Shown here: one piece after another, positions 22,813-34,011 of the stretch
Numbering within the stretch: the first letter of the stretch is position 1
Layout of the letters: the number at the start of each line of letters is the position of its first letter
NCBI GenBank assembly: GCA_014058105.1
Contig: JACGCM010002198.1
Location: forward strand, 1,625,001-1,689,000
Source: Kingdonia uniflora
Lineage: Eukaryota > Streptophyta > Magnoliopsida > Ranunculales > Circaeasteraceae
Length of the DNA stretch: 64,000 bases
Direction of reading: 5' to 3'
The notes under the pieces: model-generated
Seen by the model: only the letters and a program-made list of their open reading frames with translations
Told to the model about the DNA's origin: nothing
Database searches by the model: none
Translations under genes and position numbers: made by a program

Positions 22813-22870
22813 GACAAAGTGGATCGGGATTTACCACTTGAACAGCTGGAACCACTTCCTGTATAGCGAA

Positions 22871-23266
22871 CATTTGTGGTTCTATTATGAACGGTCTCTT
22901 TGTACTTCTCATAACGCAACATCAGATTTTATTACTTCATCTGCCATGTCAAATTTATATTGTTGAATGTGGTAGGCTCAAATGGAGTTTTTCTTCCTTT
23001 TAATGGTTTGAAATCATTCTTCGAAATGAAATCTATCATAGCGAATTTACAGTAGTCTAAACTAGTTCTCCACATAATTTGTATAAATATGTGTTCTAAA
23101 ATTGTGATAAGGAGGAGAGGATCGGATGAACATTTTTATATATACTTTACACCTATCCAAAAATCATTCCTTTAATACTTATGTGATCACTGGTCTTTTT
23201 AGGAAAAAAAACTAAAGAGATAAACTATACAAATGACAAATAACAATTCTATAATCATTTTTATAC
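22871..23266. other. Gene-free stretch downstream of the 23.3-kb gene
   Basis: AT-rich. It probably contains the 3' untranslated region of the minus-strand gene at 23267-23584. Nothing else is recognisable, and no 3' LTR is present. Confidence 0.4.
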
Positions 23267-23584
23267 CTAACCATAAACAATAACCTCCTTCGGCGGAGAA
23301 ACTGGTAACCTATTCACGGGGGACTCATCAACTATCTCCTCTGACGACCCATGATCGAAATTCAAAGAATAACTCAACGGATCATACTTAAAATCACCAG
23401 AATGTCTTCTTCCTCTCCTAAACAACTTCTTGCATCTCTCTTTGAATTCGGGAAATTCTTGCGCTCTTGATCGAATCCACGACGACGAAGCTCTTATCAA
23501 TTGGGGTTTCTCGTCGCGAGTTGGGAAACAACATGAGAGACATATAAGCTTGTGTTTGAGAGGAGAGAATTGAGAATTGCTCAT
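23267..23584 (-). CDS. Small basic plant protein of unknown function (105 aa)
   Basis: This single-exon frame looks intact. It begins MSNSQFSPLKHKLICLSCCF, has a basic SSSWIRSRAQEFPEFKERC core, then RRGRRHSGDFKYDPLSYSLN and an acidic-to-Pro tail ending RLPVSPPKEV. I recognise this R-S-R-A-x-E-F-P-E ... RRHSxDFxYDPLSYxLNF pattern as a conserved small plant protein of unknown function. No transmembrane segment or signal peptide is evident. A TATA box lies 41 bases upstream of the ATG. The longer frame starting at 23618 overlaps it in another register and is not supported. The gene lies immediately outside the left end of the giant MULE (23846), so the insertion is about 260 bases upstream of the ATG. 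It is one of two likely live host genes here. Confidence 0.7.
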   Translation of the reverse strand: MSNSQFSPLKHKLICLSCCFPTRDEKPQLIRASSSWIRSRAQEFPEFKERCKKLFRRGRRHSGDFKYDPLSYSLNFDHGSSEEIVDESPVNRLPVSPPKEVIVYG

Positions 23585-23624
23585 TAGGGTTTGGTTTGAA
23601 ATTGGGAGGAGTGAGCAAGGGTGG

Positions 23625-23632
23625 TATTTATA
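23625..23632 (-). promoter_or_regulatory. TATA box of the 23.3-kb gene
   Basis: The reverse strand reads TATAAATA, 41 bases before the ATG at 23584. The spacing implies a very short 5' leader of roughly 10 bases. Confidence 0.5.
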
Positions 23633-23845
23633 GGTTGGATTGGACTGAGAGTAGGGTACCTGCCACGCATTTTTTCCATGTCTTTTGCCTACGATGCAGC
23701 ATATCCCTAGATGGATGGGTCGTTTCCTATACAGTAGTAGTTGTTGTCTTTCTCTCTTTAATTTTATAAAGTAGTAGGGCTCTTTTTTATTTTTTGAAGA
23801 GTTAGTTTTTATTTTAAGAAAGTTCTAATAAAGTATAAATTACGC

Positions 23846-23955
23846 GAAAATTATGATAATAAATACTAGTTTTTGCCATCTTTACAAAATCGATACTTTG
23901 GCAAGCCTCTTTCAAAATCGATATTAAAATTAATAAATCGATAATGGTCTCACCT
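23846..23955 (+). repeat. Left terminal inverted repeat of the MULE
   Basis: About 46 bases from 23849 match the right end almost without change, followed by a looser zone ending at AAATCGATAATGG. Partner: 43411-43514 on the other strand. Confidence 0.75.
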
Positions 23956-24159
23956 ACTACCCCCTAGCTGTCACCCTATTCTCTAATATTAAATGTTAAT
24001 GGGTTGTCTAATCTGCTACAATAATAAATTTACCAACTCACACAGATTACTAAACAAATGACAAAGCTATACCAAAATAATTACAACGATACACACCTTA
24101 AATGACAAAGTTCTCGCATAACCAATGATAAATAATGTATACAAAAATGAAAAACTATC

Positions 24160-24693
24160 TGTAATAGCCTATTTTCCTATTGGACGAAGATAGTGCCTTA
24201 CACCCTTGAAATATAGGAGATTAGCTAAGAATCGAAAATAACTAATACGAGATTTAGCGTGGAAAACCCTTGAATGGGTTAAAAACCACGACCTCTCCTG
24301 AGAATTTTAGAAAGAGAAATATCTTTGTTTATGATTGTTAGTTATTACAAAAAGAGAGATGTAGAAAATGTCTCTTAGAAGGTCTCAGAGAAGCTCCCTT
24401 AATCTGTAGCTTTCTGGTCCAATTTATAGGTCTTATAACATGACCATTATTGATTTAATGAGGAACGTTACAATATTAGGTTTTGATGAGTCTTCATAAT
24501 GGTCTTCATAATGGTCGAGTAGCGGCTTGAGTAACTCTTCTTCTTTGTAACCGCTCCATAATGTATCATAAATGTGTCACGTGTTTGTTGACGAGGTCGA
24601 GTAAATGCGTGATGGTCGAATGCTGAGACCTGAGCTTGAGTTTTAGAACTGGCTTTTACATCCGATCGAGCTGAAGGTCGATATCTGGGTTTA
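24160..24693 (-). repeat. LTR copy A (3' LTR)
   Basis: The first bases on the plus strand are TGTAATAGCC and the last shared bases are CTGGGTTTA. It contains GGTTAAAAACCACGACCTCT, also found in the 58-kb LTR. The purine-rich tract lies just to its right on the minus strand. Confidence 0.65.
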
Positions 24694-25089
24694 GCTCTCC
24701 CCGAGTACGATTTTAAGTCCCTTGAATGAATAATGAGGTTGTGATTTCGTAAGAGATATTAAGATATCTTCTGCACTTTGAAGTATTTTCATTACTTCAC
24801 GAACTGCAGCTTTAGGATTGGATCTTCACGAACTGTAGTTCTGCCGAAGATAATTTAACTTGTAAATTGGATCTTCACAAACTGTTGATGTTGATATAAT
24901 TGGAACTAGTTTCACGAACTGTTTGATGTAGAGACAATTCAACCTGGAAACCCACTGATTTAATTTGCGGATTGTAGCAACAGATGAGATAAATTACAGA
25001 TCTCTTTAATATAATCATCCGTAGTTTGAACATTTGTTGAGATTGATCGTGCTATTTTTTGAGGTCGATTGAAGTTTAAGCTCGAAGCT

Positions 25090-25285
25090 TGAAGTTTGAC
25101 CTCAAATGCCTTAATAATGTTGTTGAAAAGATCGGGCTCACCACGAGTATAGCTTGAATAAGTTGTAATCACCTCGAGTATCTCGACCTCGAGCGCTTTA
25201 ATAATGTTGTTGAAAAGATCGGGCTCTCCCCGAGTATGAGTTTGAATAAGTTGTAATCGCCTTAATAGTGTCGTCCATGACAATG
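25090..25285. repeat. Two tandem copies of a roughly 104-bp unit
   Basis: TTAATAATGTTGTTGAAAAG followed by ATCGGGCTC and CCGAGTAT or ACGAGTAT occurs twice, about 104 bases apart. The minus-strand frame across it therefore repeats TRGEPDLFNNIIKA twice. That frame is a by-product of the repeat, not evidence for a gene. The surrounding interior also repeats TTTCACGAACTGT several times (24796-26155). Confidence 0.6.
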
Positions 25286-26460
25286 CCAATTTCACATTAA
25301 ATGCCGGTAGTCGAAATGTTTGTAATAGTAGATTATCGATAACCTAGGGTAGCCCAATTAAGATAAGTGGGCCTAATTGTAACAAAAACCATTTGGATAT
25401 AATTTTCGGCCTCGGCCCATCGAGCTTAAACCTTCTATGTCAAACTCGAGTATCCTGAGCTCGATTAGAGAGAGAGAGAGGCATCTCTTCGGAGAGCTTC
25501 TTCGGCTACACCTACGATCATCCTCTTATCAGAATGTTTTGACGAGGAGAGGATTGGTTGAATCTCTTTGTTGATCGATATCTAAAATTACCACGGGAAC
25601 ATAAGCGATGTATCATGAACAGTAGGGAAATTTGACCACATCGTAGATAAATTCACAAGGAAATCTAATGGCCCCTGTAATGGAAACCGTGGATTTTTGT
25701 TTCGAACGGATGATTAACTCGGTATTGCTGTTGCTGTGATTGTCGTTGCTCTTTGGTGTTGAAGAAGATCGTTTGTGCAAGAAAGAAATCTGTCATTGTG
25801 GAGACAGAATGTACCTCGACCTTGCTGATGGTGATGATCAGAGAGAGAGAGGGAGGCGATGATATTGGGATTATTCGATCTCCAATTCGACCTGCAATTC
25901 ACATTGGGGTTTTGAAGTTGATCTCCTGAGATCTGTAAATTACATCGTGCTTTATTTAACATTGTCGATCGCGTTGTTGTTGATTGTGTTGTTGAAGAAG
26001 ATCGTCTCATCATCGTTTACGAGCTTTATCGATGGACAGTGCTGCTATTTTTGGGTTCGACTTCATCGTCGTTTTTGAGCTTTATCGAAGAATTTCACGA
26101 ACTGTCGATGTTGAATAATTCGATCTGTAAATCGCAGTTGGGTTTCACGAACTGTCGATGATGAACCAATTCGAATTCATAATCGGCAACTGTTGTAATC
26201 TGTGTTTGTTGGTATTCGATCTGTTTGAACTTGTTGTTTTTCTTGAGCCTGTTGTTGATTCAGTGTTGTCGTCGTTTACGAGCTTCGTCGAAGAACATTG
26301 TTACGGTAGATCTGAACGTGGAGGTCCTCATCTTCGTCTCTACATTTTAAGAGAGAGAGAGAGAGAGGTGGCGAAGTCTTTGGTATGTTCTGATTTGGAT
26401 TTGCCATCCTTCAAAAAATGAATATAAAAGTTAGATCAGAGGATGCTTAGTGTATGCTTT

Positions 26461-26480
26461 GGTTCCCGCAGACGGTTCCA
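26461..26480 (-). other. Primer-binding site of the Tat-type element
   Basis: The reverse strand reads TGGAACCGTCTGCGGGAACC. Compared with the usual Tat site TGGCGCCGTCTGTGGG, the GCG to AAC change may be decay at a CpG. A two-base spacer separates it from the LTR. Confidence 0.55.
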
Positions 26481-26482
26481 AA

Positions 26483-27016
26483 TGCAATAGCCTATTTTCG
26501 TATTGGACGAAGATAGTGCCTTACACCCTTGAAATATTGGTGATTAGCTAAGAACCAAAAATAACTAACACGAGATTGAGCTTGGAAAACCCTTGAATGG
26601 GCTAAAAACCACGGCCTCATCAGAGGATTTTAGAAAGATAGAGATCTTTGTTTATGATTACTAGTTATTACATAGAGAGAGATGTCGAAAAGGTCTCTTA
26701 GAAGGTCTCAGAGAAGCTCCCTTAATCTGTAGCTCTCTGGTCCAATTTATATGTCTTATAACATGACTGTTATTGTTTTAATGAGGAACGTTACAATATC
26801 AGGTTTTGATGAGTCTTCATAATGGTCTTCATAATGGTCGAGTAGCGGCTTGAGTAACTCTTCTTCTTTGTAACCGCTCCATAATATGTCATAAATGCGC
26901 CACGTGTTTGTTGACGAGGTTGAGTAAATGCGTGATGGTCAAATACTGAGACCTGAGCTTGAGTTTTAGAACTGGCTTTTACATCCGATCGAGCTGAAGG
27001 TCGATATCTGGGTTTA
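26483..27016 (-). repeat. LTR copy B (5' LTR)
   Basis: Starts TGCAATAGCC on the plus strand and matches copy A through CTGGGTTTA. Immediately left (26461-26480) is the primer-site-like sequence. Confidence 0.65.
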
Positions 27017-27951
27017 GGTCAAGTATTGGAAATAAGCCCTCACACTATCCCACTGGAGTTGTTGAGTAGTCTGATCTGCTACAGTAATAAGAACAGTAAT
27101 AAGAGGGAAGATTCCCCCCTAAATACACTACCAACCTTAAAAATCAAGGCTTTTTCTTCTTATTCTTATTCTTCTTCTTCAATTACAAAGCTTTTACAAA
27201 AATCAAAGCACATTCTCCTTAATGTACTGTTTGTCTCCTTCATGTGCTAAGTCTTCCAACTATCGTTTTGCATTCTCTAAAGTCCTCGCACAGAGGTCAT
27301 TGGGGAGAAAAAGATCGCTATTATCATATGTTATTCTCGTTGCCAAAGACCGTTGTTATCCTTCTCTTCGATCGTTAAAGTAAATGTTGCAGTAAATATC
27401 ATATTTAACTCTGTATCCATCATCTTTAACTATATATCCGCATCACGATTTGTCCCATTTATCTTAAGAAAAGATGTTATGCAAGATGACACAATTTGTT
27501 CATAATCATTTTTCTTTGCCTTTTTAATCATTTGTCTTCTGCTACTATATCACCGGAATTGTTCATTGATATCATTTATTTCAATATTCCTATCATTTGT
27601 TCGAGGGATTGCTGAAGTTCAATTTTATATCATTTTTCTCATTTGTTTTTTGCTACTTTATCACCGGATTTATTTATTATATCATTTGCTTCAAGGATGA
27701 ATGGAGTTCAGCTTTATACAATTGTTCATTTTGGTGGGGATATCGTACGTCTAAAGATCGGATCAATCATTAGTTATGTTGGAGGAAGTACGAAACTTAC
27801 CTCACTAAGATAACACTCCTCATATGAAGATTTTGTCACACTCCTTGAAGAAACAAACGAAATCCGTCGTAAGGACTGTAAGCTGTACAATTTCGTCCAT
27901 GGTTGTGCATGCGCAATTTTATCAGTCCAGGACTTTTCCGTAATAATCAAT

Positions 27952-30943
27952 ATGCATAAAACCAATCCCGGCACACCCTTTCACATGTGGATTGTTAATA
28001 ACCTTAGGGTACCTTCCCAAAATTTTATTTCTGATTTCTATTTTTTGGGTAAAGGGTTGTCCACCACCAATGATACTGGTTCAGGTAGAGGTTTGTCCAC
28101 CACCAAAGCAGGGGGACCTTTCCAGCATAACTCATTTCTTGATCCTGAACCTGAATACAAGGGTTTCCTTGAATTAAACGGTAGAGGGCTTGATCCCCGC
28201 AGGTTTGGACCTTTTGTGGATGATGATGTTCCTCAATCAAATGATTCTTTTGAAACTATCCGTACTGATGTTCCTCCCTAAAATGAACCTAGTATTCCTC
28301 AATCAAATGTTCATCTCTCAAATGAACCTGTGTTAACTAATGATCCTCAATCAAATGAACCTTTTCAAACTATCCCTACTAATGTTCCATTCTCAAATGA
28401 ACCTTGTATTCCTCAATCAAGTATTTATATCTCAAATGAACCTGTGTTAACTAATGTTCCTACTTCAAATGAACCTATGTTAACTAATGTTCCTCTTTCA
28501 ATTAAACCTGAATCTATCATTGGACAAACAGAAACTTCAGGTAAGCTCGCAGAATTTGTCATTTATGTACTCTGTTTTAACATTTCTTATTCAATTTCTA
28601 TCATGCTAAGTAGAATATTTCTCATTTGTTCAGCTAAATTTTGGTTTGAGCCACAGCCTGTACAGGTGAAAGATCTCCTAGATTTTTAGTCCAAATCTAC
28701 TACGTACATGGAGGATCCCTATAACTTCAGCAAAGAGTTTAGCATTGGTGATCTATATCGAGATAGAATTGAACTCAAGAATCACATAAGAGCTTATGCA
28801 GTTGTAAACAAGTTCAATCTCGAACACGTTCTGAGCAACGAATATAAAATCGTGGTACGTTGCAAAGGTCATAAATGCTCTTGGCAGATTTATGTGACAA
28901 GGTTGCTCGGTTCTGCCCTATTTAGAGTAAGTACTTATTGTTTTGTGCATACTTGCATCCAAGTTGAAACTGACGGTGGGAACACGTATAAGGCAACGTC
29001 TAGTAGATGGGTTGCTTCTATAATCAAGCAAAAACCACAAAAAGACCCAAACTACAAACCTTCCAGAATTTTTGGTGATATGAAAATTCATCACAATATT
29101 GATGTAACATACAATCTTGCCTGGCATGCGAAAGAAAAAGCCCACGCTAAGGTATCATTACTTTATATGCCATTTGTTCCCCCATACAAGCCATTTGTAC
29201 AACATTATTTATCATTTTTTCGCATATCATTTGGTCGACTCACTGTGTCATTCGTACTTTCCATACAAGCCATTTGTACAATAATGTTTATCATTTGTCT
29301 GTTCCACAATTTCATTTGATTTACGTAATTATTTCAGATGCGAGGCAGCTTTGAGCACGCATACCAACTACTTACAAGCTACTTTGCAGAAGTGAGGTTG
29401 GTTGACCCAGATTTTGTATTTGACATACAAACTACGAGTTGTAAGGATAAGAGATTCACAAGGTGTTTTTGGTGCTTTGGTCCCCCCAAAAAAACTTATA
29501 AACAATTGAGACCAGTTGTTGTGATTGATGGAACATTTTTAAAAGGGAGATATCATGGGACTCTACTAGCAGTCATCGCCATTGACCCAAGTAATCATAT
29601 TTTTTCACTTGTATTTTCAATAACATACTCGAAAACCACCAAAAGTTGGACATACTTCTTGAAGATGTTTGGGTCTAATTTTCACGGTTATGACACTAGA
29701 TTCGTCGTCATCTCTGATAGGAACCCCAAAATTATTAATGATGTACTGAAGGTGTTTCCATTTGCAATCCATACGTTTTGCGCCTTCCACATATCTAACA
29801 ACATTAAAACTACCCTCGAAAGCACGAGGATTGCATTTAGGATAGCAGCAGAGGCCCTAACCATTGATTTCGATAAACACATGAATGTTATTCGGAATAC
29901 AGATCCAATGGTTCTCCAATACATACTAGGGTTTCCCAAGGAAACATGGTCTAATCTATACATTCTAATGAGTAGGTACGTTGTCACTCTGTATTGCCCA
30001 ACTTAGCATTTGTTATATGAAAAATAGTCATTGTAACTCCATTTACATTCTTATTTGTCATTTTACCCATTATTTCTCATCAGTTATTTATTATTCTTTT
30101 TACAGTTGTATGATCTCATTTGTCATCTCTTTATGCTCATTTGGCATTTGACTTTTATGGTTTGTCATTTTTTTTAATACAGAGTCGCTTACACAAATCA
30201 TGTCGAGAGTTGGAATAATGTTATTTTGAAAGTAAGAGATCTACCTATCCATGTGTTTATTGAGGAATTGCGTAGAATCTATTTGAAAATATCCACACGT
30301 ATAGGAAGGAAGCTGAGAAAAGTCAAGCTCGTTAACGTCATGGGCTACAGATCACTGTGAGAGCAGAAAGTTTGTGGCGGATTTACTAACCTGCAGGGTT
30401 CGTACATCAAGTCACCATTTTTAGATGACAAGTTATGGCAGAACCGATTCTGTAAATATTAAAGATGGTACTTGTTCTTGTTGTTGGTGGAAAACGATGG
30501 GTATACATTATGAACATGAAGTACGCGCTCTGGGTCTTGCTAATATTGATCCAACTACACGTGTCTCTGAGCACTTCACAAATAATACATACAAGGCTAT
30601 TTATGAACCTATATGAATTCCTATAAGAGGAATTGAGCAATGGGAAATTTTAAAAACTGATCCACGTGTTCGTGCTCCTATTCCAACAGTTCGAGCCGGC
30701 CGTCCTCGCACGTAATTGAAGAGAAGGGAAAAAATGCCCGATCTTGTTACCAAACTAAGATTTTGCAGTAGGTGTCAAAAAAATGGATACAATCGTCGTT
30801 CTTGTAAGCTTCTGTCAATCCCATCCGACGACCCTACACGTCCGATAATGGCACCGTCTTTTACGATGAGTACTGAGCCACCTATGTTGCAATCTGTTTA
30901 CACTGTTGATTTTGGGTACTCTATGTATCATTTTTTTGAATGA
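27952..30943 (+). pseudogene. mudrA-like MULE transposase gene, multi-exon, decayed
   Basis: The leader exon (27952-28540) has about eight degenerate repeats of the type SNEP..TNVP. After an intron (GT at about 28542, AG at about 28633), 28708-29151 gives the MuDR N-terminal domain with CKGHKCSWQIYV. After a second intron (to 29338) come the DDE parts: VVVIDGTFLKG (first Asp), FVVISDRNPKI (second Asp) and CAFHISNNIK. After a third intron (about 29977-30181), NHVESWNNVI carries the Glu. The SWIM zinc finger reads GTCSCCWWKTMGIHYEHE, where the usual third Cys is Tyr. A C-terminal knuckle CSRCQKNGYNRRSC ends the protein. A stop at 30358 and frame changes disable it. Introns carry the TCATTTGT motif. 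FAR1-type domestication is unlikely given these breaks. Confidence 0.8.
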
Positions 30944-31411
30944 CCTTTATCGTCAGTGTTGGAAAAAGTCATTATTTGTCTAAAAAAGAAATTCTCATTT
31001 GTTTGCTTCTATTGTATAATTATTTAGCACCGAACTGTCATTTGTGCAAGGAAAATTTATCATTAGTTTGTTTGTATGATATCATTGTTTGCTTATGAAT
31101 TATCATTTGTGGATGAATACTTTCTCATTTATTTATTTTCATGACATCATTTTTTAATTTTGAACTGTCATTTGTTCTCAAAGAATTTCCCATTTGTTGG
31201 CTTCTATTATATCATTGTGCGGCAATAATTTTTCATCTTTATTTTCTTACAGAACTGTGATTGTTTTGTTTACCATATACCAAACTGAAACCACTACTTA
31301 AGTACAAAAAGCAAACAAAATAGCACCAAACAAAACATCTTTTTATTCATACAAAGGCAAAGTACTAGTTACCACAAAAACAAACAAATGAAACACTAAA
31401 AAAACAAATGT
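30944..31411. other. Motif-rich spacer
   Basis: No gene. It contains about ten CATTTGT/TCATTTGT copies on the plus strand, then after about 31380 the first ACAAATG copies next to the minus-strand ORF. Confidence 0.5.
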
Positions 31412-31849
31412 TCACAACTCCTCCTGATCCCGTTCTGAGCATTCCAGATCGCGCTCCAAAGCCTAGATCTTCTGCTCGAGACAGCTAATCTTAGAAGCTA
31501 ACTCTTCCCACAGTTTCTTGCGCTCATCCCGGTTCAACTTTTTGGTGCAGAGCTGATCTTCCATGAAGCGCATATGGAACTTGAACTGTTCAAAACGTTG
31601 ATCTCTCTTTGCTATAGTTTGAAGCAGTTCATCCTAAATTTAATCGAACGCTCCTAATTTCTCCCTGAAGTCTTCGTAGTACTCTTTCAGTATTTGTGCC
31701 TTCTCACCGGAGATATCCTTCTCTATTAGACATAGTCTATTTAATTTTCAGAGACGTTGGTCACGCTGATCTTTCTGCATCCCTACCGGCTCAAACCAAT
31801 CGTATGGAGTGTTCGAAGAGACATGACTAACTCGAGTGGAGTGCGACAT
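31412..31849 (-). pseudogene. Coiled-coil protein copy 1 (MULE cargo), nonsense-disrupted
   Basis: From the ATG at 31849 the frame reads MSHSTRVSHVSSNTPYDWFE, then charged heptad-like helices and a conserved EELASKISCLEQKI end, stopping at 31412. At least four in-frame stops interrupt it (for example after DQRDQRL). Read through, it would be about 145 residues. It is paralogous to 32394-32827 in sequence, length and orientation. I do not recognise the family; the coiled-coil character suggests dimerisation. Confidence 0.55.
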
Positions 31850-32393
31850 TTTTCTTCAGAAGTTGAAAAGAGTTTAGGGTTTGAATAGTTGAAGAGTTGA
31901 AAATAGTTTATTTGAACTTAAAACTTTTATAAGGGGAGTTGAATGTATTGGAAGGGACGCGTGTCAAGGATTACCCGTTGTTTAGGGTGAAAGTTATTAT
32001 TACTTGGTTCGGCGCCATCATTTTTTGTTCTACACATAAGTAATATGAGTATTTAAACTGAGTTGTCTAATCAATTATCATTACTTATCACATCGATTTG
32101 TCATATGTTCATGATAAGTTCGTATTTGTTGTAAAGCTATATATCATTATATCTTTCCTGAACTGTCATTTTTTAACGATAATTTATCATTTGTCTGTTC
32201 AAATGTTATCACCAATTTTGTTAAGTTCAACATTTATCTATCATTGTTCATGGAGTCTTTATCATTGGTTTGGTTCCCTTATATCATTTATTTATGATGG
32301 AACTTCCCTAGCGAAAAACTAAAACAAAATAAAACAAATGTTCATACAAGGGAAACAATAATAACAAAAAAAAACTAAAAACAACTCAAATGT

Positions 32394-32827
32394 TCACAAC
32401 TCTTCACTTGAGGAATTCTGATCACGTTCCATAGCCATGATCTTTTGCTCGAGACAGCTAATTTTACAGGCCAACTCCTCTAACAGTTTCTTGTGCTCAT
32501 CCTGATCAAACTTTAGAGAGTAGAGCTGATCTTCCAAGAAGCAGATATAGAACTTGAACGCTTCAGAACGCTCTTTTTTTTATATATAATTTTATCCAGC
32601 TTTTTATCCATTTCATCGAGTTCTCCTAATTTCTCCTTGAACTCTTCGTAATGCCCATTCTGCAGTTGCGCCTTCTCACCGGTGACATCCTTATCCATTA
32701 GGAAAATTTTATTCAGCGTGAAGAGACGTTCGTTAGCCTGATCTTCCTTAATCCCTACCGCTTCAATCCAATCTTGAGGGGTACTGGAAGAGGCACGGTT
32801 AAATCGAGTGGAGTGGGAGTGCGACAT
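32394..32827 (-). pseudogene. Coiled-coil protein copy 2 (MULE cargo), frameshifted
   Basis: The ATG at 32827 starts MSHSHSTRFNRASSSTPQDW, followed by EKAQLQNGHYEEFKEKLGEL. A slip in an A8 run near 32577 moves the frame. The other frame continues FKFYICFLEDQLYSLKF and EELACKISCLEQKIMAMERD to the stop at 32394. Copy 1 has the same segments, so the ancestral protein was about 145 residues with a long C-terminal coiled coil. Both copies have the same flanking CAAATGTTCACAACTC at their 3' end, showing that the whole unit was duplicated about 980 bases apart. Confidence 0.55.
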
Positions 32828-33208
32828 TTCTTGAGAAGTGTTAAAGAGTTGAGGTTAGAGCTTTTTTAGTTTAGAGTTTTTTTATATACTTGGGAGAGTA
32901 AAGACTTTGAATCACGCGTGGCAGGGTTTAGGACTTAGTATTTAGAGTGGCGAGAACCACGTGGATGTTTTGGTTAGATAACTTGTTGTAAACGTAATCA
33001 AAGTTGACTTTAAGAATGACTTGTCACATCATCTGTAAAGGCAAGAATATGTCAGCTTAAAGCGGGATATATGGCATTTGTTGTGACCAAGTGTATCATC
33101 GTGATGTATTAATTTTCATTTCTTTATAAATAACTTGTCATAACCTTATACTAGATAACCTGTACACTTGCTTCCAGTTCACAAGCATTACATACTTCCA
33201 TACCAACG

Positions 33209-33645
33209 ATGCATTCCTTTATTTGTTGGTGCAGTGAATATTATGCTTTTTGTCTCTTACGCACAGGCCTCAACCCTAACTGCTGGTTCTTTCAATGCGC
33301 TTGTAAAATTGGTGGGTCTGGTTTATGGGAATGGGTTGATGAGGTAAAAAGGTACGATTGTGGTCTTATTTGTAGAGTCTCTAAATTGCCTGGTAGGAGA
33401 TTCTACCATTGCCCACAATACCATTGTCAGTTCAAAACTTGGTTTTGAGAATCCTTTATGCCCGATGATTCTTAAAGGCCACAATCGTCAATGATAGAAG
33501 ACATCACAAATTTTGGCCAATGGAGCAATCAGATCCTTGATACTATTACATTTGAAACTTATACTCAACTAAGGAACTCGGAGGTCAGAACGGAGATACT
33601 GCAAGATTTTTTGTTCAAGTTAAAATCTCTAGATCTGTCCAAGTA
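33209..33645 (+). pseudogene. GRF-type zinc-finger protein (MULE cargo)
   Basis: Translation from 33209 shows one partial GRF finger (LNPNCWFFQCACK, then GLWEWVDEV) and a second, CGLICRVSKLPGRRFYHCP with C..CQFKTW. GRF fingers bind single-stranded nucleic acid and recur in plant transposon ORFs. After a stop at 33446 and another at about 33473, the same frame continues through MIEDITNFGQWSNQI and an amphipathic region to 33645. The ancestor was therefore about 145 residues and is now broken by two nonsense codons. Confidence 0.55.
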
Positions 33646-34011
33646 GAGAAATATGTATTAGTGAAGTGTAATATTCCTTATCTTTAGTGACGTTAATTTA
33701 TGGCATTAGAATGTTAAACTCCTACGGATCAAATGCTAAATCATATATAGCAAATGATAATATTTTAATAATAGCATGCAATTTATGGATTGTAAATGAT
33801 CAACACATTTCCAATGTTCTTTTATTTCTAATCGGTTTGGTCAACATTTAAATACTACTGTGTTTAAATTTTTTCTGACATTGGGATTTGGAACTCATTA
33901 TTAAATTTTGTTATGGTTTGCAGTGCTATGGTATAAATACTGGTGTAGTTTATTCGGCAAGTACTTCTTTATTCCTTATTTAATCTTGTACAACTATTGT
34001 GTATCTGCTCT

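Larger units (their letters stand above)
18832..22870 (+). mobile_element. Ty3/gypsy LTR retrotransposon, 3' end missing
   Basis: Order is 5' LTR, tRNA-Met primer site, gag, protease, reverse transcriptase, RNase H and the integrase zinc-binding region. Homology fades at about 22860, just past the H2C2 motif. The integrase catalytic core, any chromodomain and the 3' LTR are absent. Stops and frame changes break gag and pol. The domain order (RT, RNase H, then integrase) defines Ty3/gypsy. The element lies in the right end of the hAT-like element. Confidence 0.85.
24160..27016 (-). mobile_element. Deleted Tat-type LTR element nested in the MULE
   Basis: Two direct copies of about 534 bp (24160-24693 and 26483-27016), roughly 93% alike by eye, flank about 1.8 kb of non-coding DNA. 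On the minus strand each ends GGCTATTACA or GGCTATTGCA. Directly after the upstream copy comes TTTGGAACCGTCTGCGGG, close to the TTGGCGCCGTCTGTGGG primer site typical of the Tat lineage. A purine tract CTCGGGGAGAGC precedes the other copy. The order therefore fits 5' LTR at 26483-27016 and 3' LTR at 24160-24693. No gag or pol remains, so this is a non-autonomous or internally deleted copy. I find no clean 5-bp target duplication. Confidence 0.65.

Noticed and set aside
24160..27016. Plain segmental duplication instead of LTRs
   Set aside because: Both copies start TG, a primer-site-like sequence follows one and a purine tract precedes the other, and the end matches the 58-kb LTR.
27952..30943. 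Domesticated FAR1/FHY3-like host transcription factor
   Set aside because: The gene has stops and frame changes, a damaged SWIM finger and lies between MULE termini. A decayed transposase explains it better.
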